Shown piece after piece: positions 53,201 to 63,672 of a stretch of DNA of 64,000 nucleotides. Source of the stretch: Phascolarctos cinereus (Eukaryota > Chordata > Mammalia > Diprotodontia > Phascolarctidae); assembly GCF_002099425.1 (NCBI RefSeq), contig NW_018344253.1, forward strand, positions 1,674,001 through 1,738,000, read 5' to 3'. The notes beneath the pieces were generated by a model, which saw only the letters and a program-made list of their open reading frames with translations, did no database searches and had not been told where the DNA came from. A program made the position numbers and the translations under genes. Position 1 is the first letter of the stretch; every line of letters begins with the position of its first letter.

Positions 53201-56200
53201 AAGCTCTGGGGTGGGGGATGGATGACCAAAGTTTAGAGAAAACATTTCTCCTTTGGTCATGGGGCTCACAGTTAAGTACCAGGGATAGACCACATATAGC
53301 ATTTACTGCAATACCTAATGTTCTGTGATAATGTTTGTTTGTTTTTTTTTTTGTCAGCACCTGTGATTTCATTTGGGTAGTTTACTCCCAGGGAGAAAAC
53401 TCTACCTACAAATGCAGATTTGCAATTGTTCTGCAACTTAACAATCATAGAATTTCCTTAGGGCATTGACATTAACTGATATGCCCAGAATTCCATAGCC
53501 AGTATGTGTCAGAAAAGAGACTTAACCTTGGTCTTTCCTGCTCTGAAGCTGTCACTCTAGTTCCTACTTCACCCACGGGTCCCTCAGCATTATAAAATTG
53601 GAAAACAAAGTATCATATGAAGAAAAGTTACCAATAGAGGAATCAGGAAAGGCTTCATGGTGGAGACATTTGAGTAGGATTCTGCCAGCCCCAACTTTCT
53701 CTGGTCGGCACTGTCCATGTATGATCTATAGGACTGGCCCAGAGACATTCCTAACTATTGACTGGTATGCAGAGATCGAGGTGAAGTGGAAGGACCAGAT
53801 GTCACTTCAATTGTCCCTCTTGAAAAAACAATTTTTTTTGGTTAATCTGAACTTTGAAAACATCAACAAACATGAACATTTTCATATTGCAAAACAGTAA
53901 GAGTTCATTTGAAAACGCCTATCTCCACCATATCTAGCTAGTTTTCATTTTTAAAAGTGTATATGATAAATCCAACATATTCATTTCAGTTTCCTTGCTT
54001 GTCTTTGTCTCCCTCTGTATCTCCTTCTATTCTTTCCTGCACATTCTTTTAAATGCTTTATTGATCTTTTCTTTTTAGGTATCACTATCCTCACTTTTCT
54101 TGTTCCCTTCATTTTTTCCCAAACCCCAAATAAAAAGAACCTTCCTTTGTAACAAATAGGCCCAGCAAGGCTGCTCGGTGGGATTGTGGAGAATACTGGG
54201 CTTAGAGTCAAGAAAACCTAAGTTCAAATTCTTCCTTATGCATTTACTAGCTGTATGACCTATAGCCTCAGTTTCCCTATCTGTAAAATGGGGATAATAG
54301 GACTTACCTCACAAGGTTGTTGTGAGGCTCAGATGAGATAATATGTACCATGCTATGTGATCCTTAAAGTGCTATATAAATGCTAGCTAGCTGTTATAAT
54401 TAAGCAAAACAAATCTACAAACTGGTCATGTCTCATTCTGCCTCTCTACTCCAGGGCTGCTCTGCTTGGAGGTGGGAAACATGTGTCATCATTGGTCCTC
54501 TAGAGTCCTGACTGGTCATAGTTTTCAAGTCTTTCAAAGTTGCTTTTCTTTATGATGTTCTATAAAATGTACTCTTGGTCTATCCATTTGATTTCTTCCC
54601 AGGTCTCTCTAAATTGCTCCTTGAATACTTTTGTACATGTACATGCTTTTTTGCTTTTATCTCTTTGGGGTTATATGCCTAATCGTAGTATTGCTGGGTC
54701 AAAGGGTTTGTTTGGCCTACTAACTTTTTGGTTATCAGTCCAGATTGGTTGGACCACTTCACAGCTCCATCAAAAATGCATCAATGTGCCTGTCCTCACA
54801 TCCTCTTCAGCAGTTGTCATTTTCCATTTTTGTCATGTCTTCCAATTCAGTGGGTGTGAGGTGAAACCTTAGGGTTGTTTAAACGTGTACCCTTATTATT
54901 AGTGATTTGGAGCATTTTAATGACTTTTGATAGCTTGCTTTTCTTTAAGAACTTCCTGTTTATATCCTTTGGTCATCTATCTATTGTGGAATGGCTCTTG
55001 TTCTCATATTTGAATCAGTTCCCTCAGATTCTCTCCTTGGGGTTGTTATGTAATTGACAACCCCTAGACCACACCCAGAGTGATGTTTTCTGGCCAGGGT
55101 CTAGGGAGCTTTAGTTCTATGTTCCCCCCTCTGGAGAGAAGGGGGGAGGCAGGGGTCACCCCAAGGATCCTGGGAGGAAGCTGTCTCCTGCTACTGTCAA
55201 GCTCCGAGCATCTCTCCAATTTATCAGGTACTTTGTGGTGTGACAGGCAGAAAACACTAGGGATTTTAGTCTTGTCACTTATCTCAGTCTGTTTCTTCAG
55301 CCCTCACAAAATGGGGACACTTAATACTTAGGGCCCATCACCCACAAGGCTGTTGTACAAAGGATCAAATGAGAGAATGACTGTAAAAGTGTTATAACAT
55401 ATAAAAGCAGCATGCAGACACAGGGTTTCATTATCCAGGCAATAAAGCGCAGGGGAAAGAAGTGGCTATTGCTGCTGGCCACTGAGGATAGAAAACCATC
55501 CTCTTCTCTGCTCTCACTCCCAGAGCTGGGATGGGTGAGACTCACCCAGAAATAGCAGTGGAGAGAGGCTTGACTTCTACCTTGGCTAAATCAGAGCTAC
55601 AATGCTCAGTTTAGGCAGCAGGGGTCAGCATGGAGCCAGCTTTTTAAAAAAGGGTTTTTTTTATAGCGTTGGAAAGATGGCTTTTCCAAGTAGCCAGGGG
55701 GACCAACAATCAGAAATGAGACGACAGCACTTACTGTTAGGTGGGACTTGGGGGTGGAGGAAAATGTGAAAATCCTTGTTTTAGAGCTGTCTGTATATCT
55801 AGGTCCCTTTCATGGAGGTTTTAGGCAGGGGGGGTTGATGTGCACTGCACCAACCCCTCCTGGGTAAACTCCTTATCAATGATAGTTTGCTCCCAATCTG
55901 CCTTTTAGTTCCTGTCTTTCAGGAGAGTCACCAGGGAGTGGACTAGGCCCAAAGGGAAGAAGCAGTTGCTGGGATCTTTCGGGAAGACCCTAGGTCTTTG
56001 TAGCACTGAAACTCCCTTGGGAGGAACAGTTAAATGTTATTCTTCTAAAGTTTAGCTTAAGCTCTGTGGGGCCTATTTGGTTCCTCCTAGAGGAATTTGT
56101 AGAGCCCCTAGCCAGTAATATATTAAGCTGGGATGATAAACTCCTTCTTTCTCATAAGAGATCGCACAGGTATGAAGTGGGTGGTTCTTTTGACTCTCAT

Positions 56201-59056
56201 CTGCCAGCTGGGGACAGAAAACCTGAGAAGGAAGTTTGTTAAGTTTTAGGCCAGGCCCCACTTCTGCTATCTTCATTCCCATTATCTCCCCATGTCCCTA
56301 GTCCCCAGTCTTCCCCTCTCCCTGTCTGCAGATGGATACTCTGGACTGTGGTGGCTACCCAGAGGATACTCGAGAGAACAGGCAAGGGCCTAGTGCTACC
56401 AGGGAATCTGGATGGAAAGACATAAGGAAATGAAAGAGTAATTATATGCACCAGGGCAGATCAGCTGAGCTCAAGCTTAGCTGAACCTTTCTGATCCCTG
56501 TTCGGAGGAGAGAGATCAGAACATCAGGGTAGCAGAACAAGAAGGGCTATGGCTGGGGGACAGCAAAGCCTGTTTTCAGTTTGAAGCTAGAAAAATGGGT
56601 GACGGTGACAGACTAGTCCCCAGCTCCCCAGGTAGACACTACGTGACTCTTGGCACGTTGAGAACCACCGTTTCCCAGGCGACCAGCTGAGCGAGGACTT
56701 CGGGAAGAGTGTGACAGGAATGCAAGGGAGGGAGGTAGGCAGCAAAGACTTGGCTTGCCATTCGTATGCTGGAATGCCCAGCCAAAGCTTCCCTGTCTGT
56801 TGTGGATTATTCCTTTTTCTCAAGGAAGTGGCTCTGGCATCCCTGCCCTTTCTTGCTTCCTGACCTGGAACCTCTTTTGATGGAGTCATGGGCTAACAAC
56901 CTCTTTCTTGTCTAGCATCCCTGCCCTACAACTAATCTACATTTAATATTAAGCACCTACTACATGCCAGGTACTAGGGATAAAAAGACAAAAATACAAT
57001 AGTACCTGCCCTCAGGGGGCTTACATTTCAGAGGGGGAAGACTTGCACAAACATAAAATGCATACAGAATTACAAGCTAATTTTTTTTGGCAGGGAGAGG
57101 CTGTAGGGAAAGGTCTCACGTATGTGACGCTTCACCTGAGCTTTGAAGTAAATGAGGAATTCTAGAAGGTGGAGAATAGGAGGGAATGCATTCCAGGCAC
57201 GTGGGGAACAGCCCATGCAGATACACAGGGATAGGAGCTAGAATGTCCTGTGTGAAGAACAAGGCCAATTTGGCTGGAAGCTAGCTTTGAGGAAGGGAGG
57301 AACATACAAGGCTGGCAAGACAGGTTGCAGCCAGGTTGTGAAGAGCTTTAAATGCCCAACCAAGAAGTCTGTACTTCACCCTACAGGTAACAGGACACCA
57401 AATGAATTCACTCAGTGAGGGAGTGACATGGACAAGGACCTGACCTGTTTAGAATAGAGCCTGGCAGAGGCTATTGTTAATTCCTATCAATGAATGGGGT
57501 AACATGAGGATGCAGACAACTTAATTCCCAAAACTCATTCCAGTTTAGTGGCCCATTGGCTAGGGGGACCTGTGTTGAGCATTTTCACTGAAATTGGGTC
57601 CAGATGATACTTCTGAGACTGTTCGCTAAGGGGGAAGGTGAAAAATATCCTTTGGGCATGGTAAGCTCTTCTCTAGCCTGGAGTGAGTTGTTCAACCTTA
57701 TTCTTCCCCATCTCAATTTGGAACTTAGGTAAAGTCATTTGAAGAAGTTTACTCTCCACTCTTCACGACTAGGCAGGATAGGAGCAGGTACAAACCTAGG
57801 AAAGGTTTGCAGATACAGAACATTAATCATGATAAGGATAGGAGTTGGTGATAACACAACCCTAATGGGACAACCCAGTTAGGGGAATACTTACAGACTG
57901 GATACTGCATCCTTTTTGTAACCACTTATTTACCTCTGGCAGTGTGAGGAGGGGCTGGAGAAGGCTGATGAGGCATATGGCTACTTTGGAGGGATTCTCT
58001 AAAGACTATATCCTGACATAGAAATAGTGGCATTTTAGTGAAGGGGGTGGGATGGGGAAGGAAGAGAAAGGACTCCCTGGTCTTATCTCCTTCCCCCTTA
58101 ACAGTGTTGACTATGACTGCCCACCTCCCTCCTCTGGAAGCTCAAGCTCTGGCCTAGGGCAGTGTGGCTCCACCCCGGGCAGGGCTAGGGGTTACTAGCG
58201 GTCGGTTGGTTGGGTCCAAAGGCAGGGTGGCCCCTTAGGGGTGGGGGGATCATGCTGAGCCATGTACAGGGTTTCTGGGTGTGGTATGGCCAGGGCAGGC
58301 CATGGCCGAAGAAAGCCCGTGGGAAGTTGGGGCAGCTGGAGCCAGGCAGCCTGGCTGAGCTGGCAGCTGATGAAGGCTGCAAGAGTAGACCTCATTGCAG
58401 GGCTAGCTGGTCCAGCACCAAAACCTTCAAAGTGTTTGCCTTTTTGGCAGAGTGAGCAGAGCTGTGGCTGGGCTGGGGAAAAGGGGGGAGAGGCCACAGT
58501 GCGCAGGGGGAATAGGAAGCTCCAGATCTCCATCCAGAGGAGATTTTCCCAGGCTCTTTCCTCCCACACAGCAGCTCCCTCCCTCAATTCTGGAGCTGGG
58601 ACAGGCTCTTCCCGCCAAGTCATCATCGTGGCTGCAGAACTCAGCCTCAGGCTGGGGTACTCCTGTTTTGGGGGAGCACAAGGAATCAGGATAAGGCCTG
58701 TGAAGGATAAAGATTTTGGCTTGTTCTTAAATCCCTACCCCCACACTTCAATTAGCCTTAGGTCTCAGTCCCCTCCAGCTAGAGCTGATATCCTGATTGT
58801 TGGCTGGCTAGGTTGCAAAAAAAAGGGTGGTGATTTTATACTTACATGGCCAACATTCCGAGAACTGGTGGTCTATCCACACCACCAGAGTACTTAAGGC
58901 TGTAGGGGGTTGGTAGGGAAACTTATGTGGGGTGGTAGGGAGTATCTGAGTGAGGGTGAGGATGCAAAGGTAGAGGAGACCACTCTATTGGGTGGGGGGG
59001 GGAGAGGGAGGCAGGGAGAGAGGGAGGGAGGGAGGGAGGGGGAGAGAGAGAGAGAA

Positions 59057-59117
<61 letters not shown>

Positions 59118-59752
59118 CCCCCCAAGAAAAGAAAGATTGAAGCAGCAAAGTGGGGGCCAAGTACACTTAAGAAAAGTGCATTCATGTCAGTTTGGATAAG
59201 TCTTGGTTAGGAGTACCAAAATACTACAAATCTTCAAACCTCCATTTTATTGACCTTTTTAAGTCTCTTCTCCTTAACCTTAAACTACAGTTGCTGACAT
59301 TAGCAATATGGACTGGTTGGAGTTTCACCTCTTTTCATTTCCTTTGCCCTCACTTTGGTAGAGAGGTTTTAATGAGCAATGAAATGGGCAAAAGGCACTC
59401 AGGAGATGTAAAACATCTGAACAATCGGCCTCTGGATAATTGAATCGTCTTTATTCCTACCAATGAAACCACATGAACCAGGACAAAATCCCCCAACAGT
59501 TCTGGAACCTTCTCTAGCAGCTGGCTGAGCATGAGCAAGCCTCCTCAGAGGCCCCTGGTTTCAACTCCTCATCTGTCTGTCTCTTCCCCAGGGTCCTGGA
59601 GTATCCAGATGGAGAGAGGCAATGCACTGGTTGTGCTTCGAAGCCTGCTCTGGCCAGGCCTGACATTCTACCATGCTCCCCGGACCAAGAATCATGGTTA
59701 TATTTATGTGGGCACTGGTGAGAAGAACATAGACTTGCCCTTCATGCTATGA
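40821..59752 (+). CDS. RSPH9: Radial spoke head component 9, complete coding region
   Basis: The CDS is 40821-41047, 44013-44178, 46260-46389, 46999-47145 and 59592-59752, 831 bases and 276 aa, the same length as human RSPH9. The protein is part of the radial spoke head of motile cilia and sperm flagella; loss in humans causes ciliary dyskinesia with central-pair defects. The N-terminus is MDSESLLLSLELASGSGQGL. Nearly invariant segments are VLFWGRILGLVADYYIAQGL, WSLLPPATEEM, VIDQIDKAVAIIPRGALFKT and EKADLDPSLDFMDSLEHDIP. It ends ALVVLRSLLWPGLTFYHAPR ... EKNIDLPFML. All junctions are GT-AG. Intron 4 is over 12 kb. Confidence 0.97.
41403..41514 (-). repeat. Truncated MAR1/SINE1-type SINE, antisense
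   Basis: A TTTA-rich tail and GGTTAAGTGACTTGCCCAGG run to 'gtctgaggcc', where the element stops short of its head and abuts a MIR. It interrupts the GC-box array. Confidence 0.85.
41521..41755 (-). repeat. MIR-family SINE, antisense
   Basis: It shows 'gtgcctactatatgccaggc', 'tatccccattttacagatgg' and 'ctgaactcaggtcttcttg'. It directly follows the truncated SINE. Confidence 0.75.
42510..42780 (+). repeat. L2-type LINE 3' fragment
   Basis: It contains 'accatgtcactactcagtaa', 'attcaaagccctttataacc' and 'tggcccctctccacctttcc', all standard L2 wording. It lies in RSPH9 intron 1. Confidence 0.7.
42820..43480 (-). repeat. L1 fragment, antisense, split by a MAR1 SINE
   Basis: The left part ends 'gatcattgtattgatca' and the right part resumes 'tattgatcagagtcaccaag', matching L1 text that is continuous elsewhere. 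The SINE at 43124-43374 interrupts it. The wording also resembles the antisense L1 pieces at 39430 and 54060. Confidence 0.65.
43124..43374 (+). mobile_element. MAR1 SINE, long form, with target-site duplication
   Basis: It is near full length, from GGCAGCTAGGTGGTATAGTG to 'tgagtcagactcaacaacaa'. TATTGATCA is repeated at 43115-43123 and 43375-43383, a clean 9-bp target duplication within an older L1. Confidence 0.92.
43540..43655 (+). repeat. L2-type LINE 3' terminus
   Basis: The ending 'gagcttcttgaggacaggaa', 'gtacttggcacacagtagat', 'gcttaataaatgttt' is a near-classical L2 terminus, in RSPH9 intron 1. Confidence 0.75.
44013..44178 (+). CDS. RSPH9: RSPH9 exon 2
   Basis: It has 166 bases, with acceptor CATTGCCAG and donor GTAAGT. 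It completes Ser and encodes LNCMEWSLLPPATEEMAAQT through EGDRTYEDEVV. It matches human except in the diverged charged stretch near its end. Confidence 0.96.
44209..44252 (+). repeat. (GT)n microsatellite
   Basis: About 22 GT units start 31 bases after RSPH9 exon 2. The tract adjoins the left arm of the inverted repeat at 44261-44306. Confidence 0.97.
44261..44306 (+). repeat. Left arm of a 46-bp inverted repeat around RSPH9 exons 3-4
   Basis: The arm starts CACCTACTAAGATCTGAGGA and ends in CA repeats. Its reverse complement lies at 47265-47310 with one mismatch. Both arms join dinucleotide tracts. Confidence 0.93.
45340..45664 (+). repeat. L2-type LINE 3' end
   Basis: It carries 'tttaaggctcagctcaggtg', 'tcctccaccttgccacc', 'agaatttaagggcctcgagg' and the tail 'cataagtatttgttgaattg'. 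It lies in RSPH9 intron 2. Confidence 0.75.
46260..46389 (+). CDS. RSPH9: RSPH9 exon 3
   Basis: It has 130 bases, with acceptor TTTCTTTAG and donor GTAAGT. It encodes IQIKEESRLVSVIDQIDKAV, then AIIPRGALFKTPFGPVHVNR and TFE(G). A second AG six bases in (TCCAG) is possible but would drop IQ, which human shares as VQ. Confidence 0.96.
46999..47145 (+). CDS. RSPH9: RSPH9 exon 4
   Basis: It has 147 bases, with acceptor CCTCTCAG and donor GTACTA. It encodes (G)LTLADSKKLSSYFHF, then VEPVELKNKSLLEKADLDPS and LDFMDSLEHDIPK(G). Confidence 0.96.
47231..47274 (+). repeat. (GT)n microsatellite
   Basis: About 22 GT units with one slip lie just after RSPH9 exon 4. The tract runs into the right arm of the inverted repeat (47265-47310). 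Confidence 0.96.
47265..47310 (-). repeat. Right arm of the 46-bp inverted repeat around RSPH9 exons 3-4
   Basis: It is the reverse complement of 44261-44306, ending ATCTTAGTAGGTG on the plus strand, with a single mismatch. It is located 120 bases past the end of exon 4. Confidence 0.93.
47657..47907 (+). repeat. MAR1 SINE, long form
   Basis: A damaged head is followed by 'cttgagttcaaatccagctt', 'aaatgagctggagaaggaaa' and 'cacaaagaattggacaggac'. It lies in RSPH9 intron 4. Confidence 0.88.
47944..48160 (+). repeat. MIR-family SINE
   Basis: It shows 'ctaggtggtatggtgggtac', 'ctagctgtgtgaccctgga' and 'ttttctcatctacaaaatgg', followed by MIR-like 3' text. Confidence 0.75.
50530..50945 (-). repeat. 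Fragment of the unnamed long dispersed repeat
   Basis: It carries 'gatggctccaggatgttcag', 'tttagacacgttgaatttga' and 'atccacaggatagatatcta', the same theme as the repeat at 1060-2700 (a 'gttttggacatgttgagttt' type segment). The orientation is tentative. Confidence 0.4.
52190..52375 (+). repeat. MIR-family SINE
   Basis: The text 'gtcctgggtttagattcaga', 'cctcagtttcctcatttgta', 'aaatgagggaattggactca' identifies the element. Confidence 0.72.
53030..53165 (+). repeat. L1 3' UTR end
   Basis: It has 'ttgcttgccttctcaaggag', a G-rich run, 'gaatttggaactcaaaat' and an AATAAA-bearing A-rich tail, the same type as at 10490-10580. Confidence 0.68.
54060..55050 (-). repeat. L1 fragment, antisense, with a MIR interruption
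   Basis: The phrases 'attgctgggtcaaagggttt', 'cttcacagctccatcaaaaa', 'ggtgtgaggtgaaacctta' and 'tatcctttggtcatctatct' are the complement of the L1 ORF2-3' region. A MIR element at about 54165-54405 lies inside. It is degenerate and non-coding. Confidence 0.7.
54165..54405 (+). repeat. MIR-family SINE
   Basis: It shows 'atttactagctgtatgacc', 'cctatctgtaaaatggggat', 'tcacaaggttgttgtgaggc' and 'agtgctatataaatgctagc', a fairly complete MIR. Confidence 0.8.
56935..57480 (+). repeat. Second long copy of the unnamed dispersed repeat
   Basis: It runs from 'aagcacctactacatgccag' through 'gcattccaggcacgtgggga', 'gccaggttgtgaagagcttt' and 'gagtgacatggacaaggacc'. It parallels the left half of the copy at 1060-2700. 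Confidence 0.5.
58990..59118 (+). repeat. Purine microsatellite (GGGA/GA)n
   Basis: A GGGAGG-type run passes into about 35 GA units, 470-600 bases before RSPH9 exon 5. It gives rise to spurious open frames on both strands. Confidence 0.97.
59592..59752 (+). CDS. RSPH9: RSPH9 exon 5 (C-terminus)
   Basis: It has 161 bases including TGA at 59750-59752, with acceptor TTCCCCAG. It completes Gly and encodes SWSIQMERGNALVVLRSLLW, then PGLTFYHAPRTKNHGYIYVG and TGEKNIDLPFML. It is nearly identical to human. Confidence 0.97.
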
Positions 59753-60645
59753 CTGGGGTGTGCCTCAGCCTGGGTACTACTTTATATGCAGAGAAACTTG
59801 AATAATATTTTCATGAACTCACATGAATTTATTATGTGTTTACAGTGTACTTGCCTACTCCCCTCCTGTGCTTCTAGTCTTTGAGGTGGTCACTCTGGTG
59901 ACAGAACAGAAGGGAGGAGGGATGTAGGTGACACCTGCCAATATGCCCCTGGGAAGGGATGCCAAAGGGCAAATGGGCAGAGGTGCAGGAGATTATGCCC
60001 AGAGGATGGAAAAGCTTACCTGGAGTCCTGTCTTTGAGTAAATTACTTAAGCTTTACAGCCAAGACATTTGTACTCAGAACAGAGGTCTCTAGTCTCTGC
60101 TTCCTTCAACCTACTCAGAACTCATAGGCAATCAGGGTTCCAAGACAAAGAGGTTGGGGACACATCAAACTACATCCTCTTGGAATCCATGTACTGTCAA
60201 TTGCAGGATATCAATCCCATTATTTCCCAAGTCTCCAAGCTGCAGAACTTGGTGCTGGGGGTCCAGTAACCTCTAGTTTCCCAAGAAATAACCATACACC
60301 AAGTGATTTAGCAAATATGTCTTGTTTTATGACATTTCTTGGGTAATACTTATATCACCCAATCCAGGGGTTCAGTCAGAGCTGATCATGATTTATCTTA
60401 TGGCAGTTGCCAATGGCCTCCCCACAGCTCCATGAGCAGTTCCATTGGAATCAGAAGGACATTATTACTGCCTTTCCCTTTGTCCACATTTTGGTTAAGA
60501 ATAACCAGTTTTGAAAACATTTGAGTCTGCAGCAGTTCTAGGCTGGATTTACCTTCTAGTCCTTTCTTGTTGGAATGATGGGAGACAGCTCCCATCAGCA
60601 GGGGTTGGGGGCTTTGGCCAACATCTTAGAAACCACTCCCTCCCT
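59753..60645. other. Gap between convergent RSPH9 and MRPS18A
   Basis: The 893 bases must hold both 3' UTRs. TTTATT at 59828-59833 is an AATAAA for MRPS18A, placing its 3' end close to or overlapping RSPH9's. I saw no canonical AATAAA for RSPH9 on the plus strand. No repeat is recognised. Confidence 0.6.
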
Positions 60646-60790
60646 TCAATGGTATATCACTAGGGGTCTGCCTGTGTAGTTGACATTATCCTTAAGCAGG
60701 GGGGAGCCCACAGCCATTCGAACTTTGTTCCATTTTGGACCTTTCTTTAAGATGGGCTTGACAGATCGGGGAGCCCAACGAGTCAGGTAC
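60646..60790 (-). CDS. MRPS18A: Mitochondrial ribosomal protein S18A, last coding exon
   Basis: On the minus strand the exon follows acceptor CTCTACAG, finishes a codon with G, then reads [40 protein letters not shown] and RPLVIYH before TGA (60646-60648). Human MRPS18A ends [20 protein letters not shown] ... LYH, so the match is clear. The protein belongs to the bS18 family of the mitochondrial ribosome. Upstream exons were not found within 60791-64000 and probably lie to the right of the window. The very C-terminus is diverged from human. Confidence 0.93.
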
Positions 60791-62405
60791 CTGTAGAGAG
60801 AGGTAGACAAAATAGTATGATGAAGACCTGTGGGAATTTATTAATTTTGAGTACTTCAGTGGATAAAAAGTCTACCTGGATCTTAATTCTGACCAACCTG
60901 GACTATGGAGAATAGGGGTTCTAGCTTTCCCACCATTACTCTGGTCAACCAAAGTGAACTGCCCCACCACAGCTTCACTTATTTGAAGGGGAGGGAGGGA
61001 GCAGTTCTGTACTTCCAGGAAGTAAGCAGCTAAGCATGCTGTAAACAAATGGGGCTTCTAACTGCTGTAGCTGCTAAGTGTGTGTGGCTGGAGCTAGGGT
61101 CAGCAGGCAGCACAGGGCCACACACTTCCTTGATCTTTATGAGTTGTCAGTGTTTGTGTATGTGTAGAGGAGGGAGGAAGCGGCTACTCAGATCCTAAGT
61201 CATTCTTTTTGGCCCTGACCACAGAGAAAGGAGAGGCTGATATAAGTGCTTGGGCAAAAAAGGCCTTCACTCTTACTCATTTGGCTCAGACAGTTGCTCC
61301 AGCTCCAGGGGCAGCTCCCTTGAGCAGCCATAGCCTGTGCGTAACCTCCGAGCCCCCTCCCTGAGGAGGAATAAGAGCCAAAGGGTGGGAGTTATGGGTG
61401 CAGACTGGCTGGGTGAGTTCCTACAACTCTTATGAAGAGAGTAACTCTAGGCATGGTCCTTGGCCTCTTTTGTGGAGAAGAGGGCCAGAACTGTTGGTTC
61501 CAGGAAAAGAGGCTCACAATAGTGGGGCTGAGGCTTGCTTTGTCCAGAATGAAACTTGGGCCACAGCCTGCTCCAGAGGTTCAGCAATGGCAAAGGCTAA
61601 CCTCCCCAGAAAGGGCCCCAGCCATGCCTGGAAAACCCTGGCCCCCACTCAACATGCTTGCCTCACCCAGCTGTGCTCTTAAGCCCCTTAACTGATATAT
61701 TTCAACTGTGCTCCACTGACCTCTGTCCTTGAAGATGAGGATGCTGCCCTTCTTTGTGCCCTACAAAGAGGGGAAAAGGGGGAGCCACTTCCAAAATGGA
61801 AGAACAGGGTATAGGCACTGAGATGGCCCCAAGGACTAATCCCAAGGGGAACCAAGAAGCCAGCAGAAGGGCTGGACATGGAGGTAGACCCCTGAGGATG
61901 AAGAGTACTTCATCTTGGCTATTCCACACATTAACAACTCCCTTGATTATATTCCTGTTTAGACTGTACACACAGGAGAAAGTAAGAGATTGGATCAGGG
62001 AGAAAATGGAATGTTTACTGCTGTCCACTATGGGAAGTAACTGCTTACTGGGAAAAACAGATTGAGGTACCCAAGCAAATCATGAAGCTAAGCAGTTTCT
62101 CTGGTGCTTCTGGCCCAAAGCTATTCTCTCTCCCTTTGCCCTAGAAGGATCTGACCTGAGAGTGAAGTTCCAGCTAGCCTTGGGCCTAGTGTAAGTGCCA
62201 CAGAGAGTAGCCAGCTGGCAAGGAAAATGGCTGGAGGGGCTCCAATAAGCTCTCTGGGAACAGCCAAACTCCAGGAACAATCCAAGTTCTTGTCTCAGAT
62301 CAGTACCTTCCCACTTCTCTTGTAGCAAAGTAGTTATGGAGAATAGGAAATGGTAAAGCTCAGGCATCATTATGGGATGTCCTTTGGTCCTTGAGTCCAG
62401 CTGAT

Positions 62406-62553
62406 TTTTTTTTTTTTAAAGTGAGGCAACTGGGGTTAAGTGACTTGCCCAGGGTCACACAGCTAGTAAGTACCATGTGTCTGAGGCCGAATTTGAACTC
62501 AGGTCCTCCTGACTCCAGGGTCAGTGCTCTATCCACTGCGCCACCTAGCTGCC
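62406..62553 (-). repeat. MAR1/SINE1-type SINE, antisense
   Basis: It is a short-form element in reverse, from poly-T through GGTTAAGTGACTTGCCCAGG to CTGCGCCACCTAGCTGCCC, close to consensus. Confidence 0.93.
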
Positions 62554-63643
62554 CTTCTAGCTGGTCTTAAGGCTCTACATATGACTCAAGGCCCTTCCTT
62601 GTAAGGGAAGTTTCAGTTTCCTCTGCGCCCCTTTTAGCAATCCTATAGTCTCTACATCATCAATACTGTGTCACATTAAAGAACAATGGATTTAAGGGGA
62701 GGGATCCTTGCCTTTCTTCAAAGGCCTGAGAGCAAGATGAATTGTGTCCCTGGACTGACTGTTGTCTTTTACAAAGCCTGAAGGAGGTGAGATCCATCCC
62801 CAAATGCCACACATAGCAGATATGGGTAGGGCAGAAGGCAGGAAGAGGTTGACACGTGTCCTATGTCTCCTCCAGGCTGCTGCTGGATGACTTAAGCTAC
62901 CAACGTGGGAAGCACAGGTGGAAGTGGGCCTGGTGCCAAAGCTATGGCAAAGCAGTTTCATGCTAAGAAAATTAAAGCATCTTCAACTCCAGAAGCAATG
63001 TGATGCATCCCAAACAAGTCCCATGGTCCACTAGTCCCCCCCTCCCCCCTTCCCTCTACAATAGCAGAAATGTACTGGTTTCCCTGCTGCTTCAGTTACC
63101 CAGACTCTGCATTTCCTTAGACACTCCCAGGGAGTGAGAGAGGAGAGGAAGGAAGCTAAGAAGGCAGGAGTCTTGCTTTGTGAAAACCCTCAGCTGAGCC
63201 CGACACACATGCTCCTTCACTGAATGACCTGCCAACAGCAGCATGAGAGCAGGGGTGGAGATGAGGGGAAGGAGGACACACAACTGGGTTGGAGGTAATC
63301 AGAAAAAAACACAGAAACATCCCAGGGATGGGTGGCGAAAAGAGAACTCAAGAGTACAATTCTATAGATGTTAGAAAGGGAGTTCCGCCCATTTTGGAAA
63401 CCAGCTGCATTTCAGCAGAGCTGGTATAAGGGCAAGGAGTGGGTCACGTTCCAGAGCTTAACCTCCCACTCAAGTAGCCAGTCCCTACACAGCTCTGCCC
63501 TTCTATGGTCACATCTAGAGTCACACCAGGACCACAAAAAATCTTGAGGACTGTCTACCATTTCCTACGTCTGTTTCTGCCCTTTGGTAACCCCAGAGCT
63601 GGGAGAGAGCAAGGATATTAAAAGTTCAGAAAACTACTCTGGC

Positions 63644-63672
63644 ATCTCCATGGCAACAGAGTGTGATGTCAT
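63644..63672 (+). promoter_or_regulatory. X-box motif next to a CRE-like site
   Basis: ATCTCCATGGCAAC (63644-63657) fits the RFX X-box. Six bases later comes TGATGTCAT (63664-63672), a CREB/ATF-like site. The pair sits in MRPS18A intron sequence, 3.9 kb past RSPH9. Function is inferred. Confidence 0.45.

Larger units (their letters stand above)
47146..59591 (+). other. RSPH9: RSPH9 intron 4 (12.4 kb)
   Basis: The large intron holds MAR1, MIR, L1 and unnamed repeat copies, a GA microsatellite near its 3' end and a 211-codon open frame at 58262-58897 of doubtful meaning. I see no conserved exon. The intervals 51000-52180 and 55600-56900 show no repeat I can name. Confidence 0.8.
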
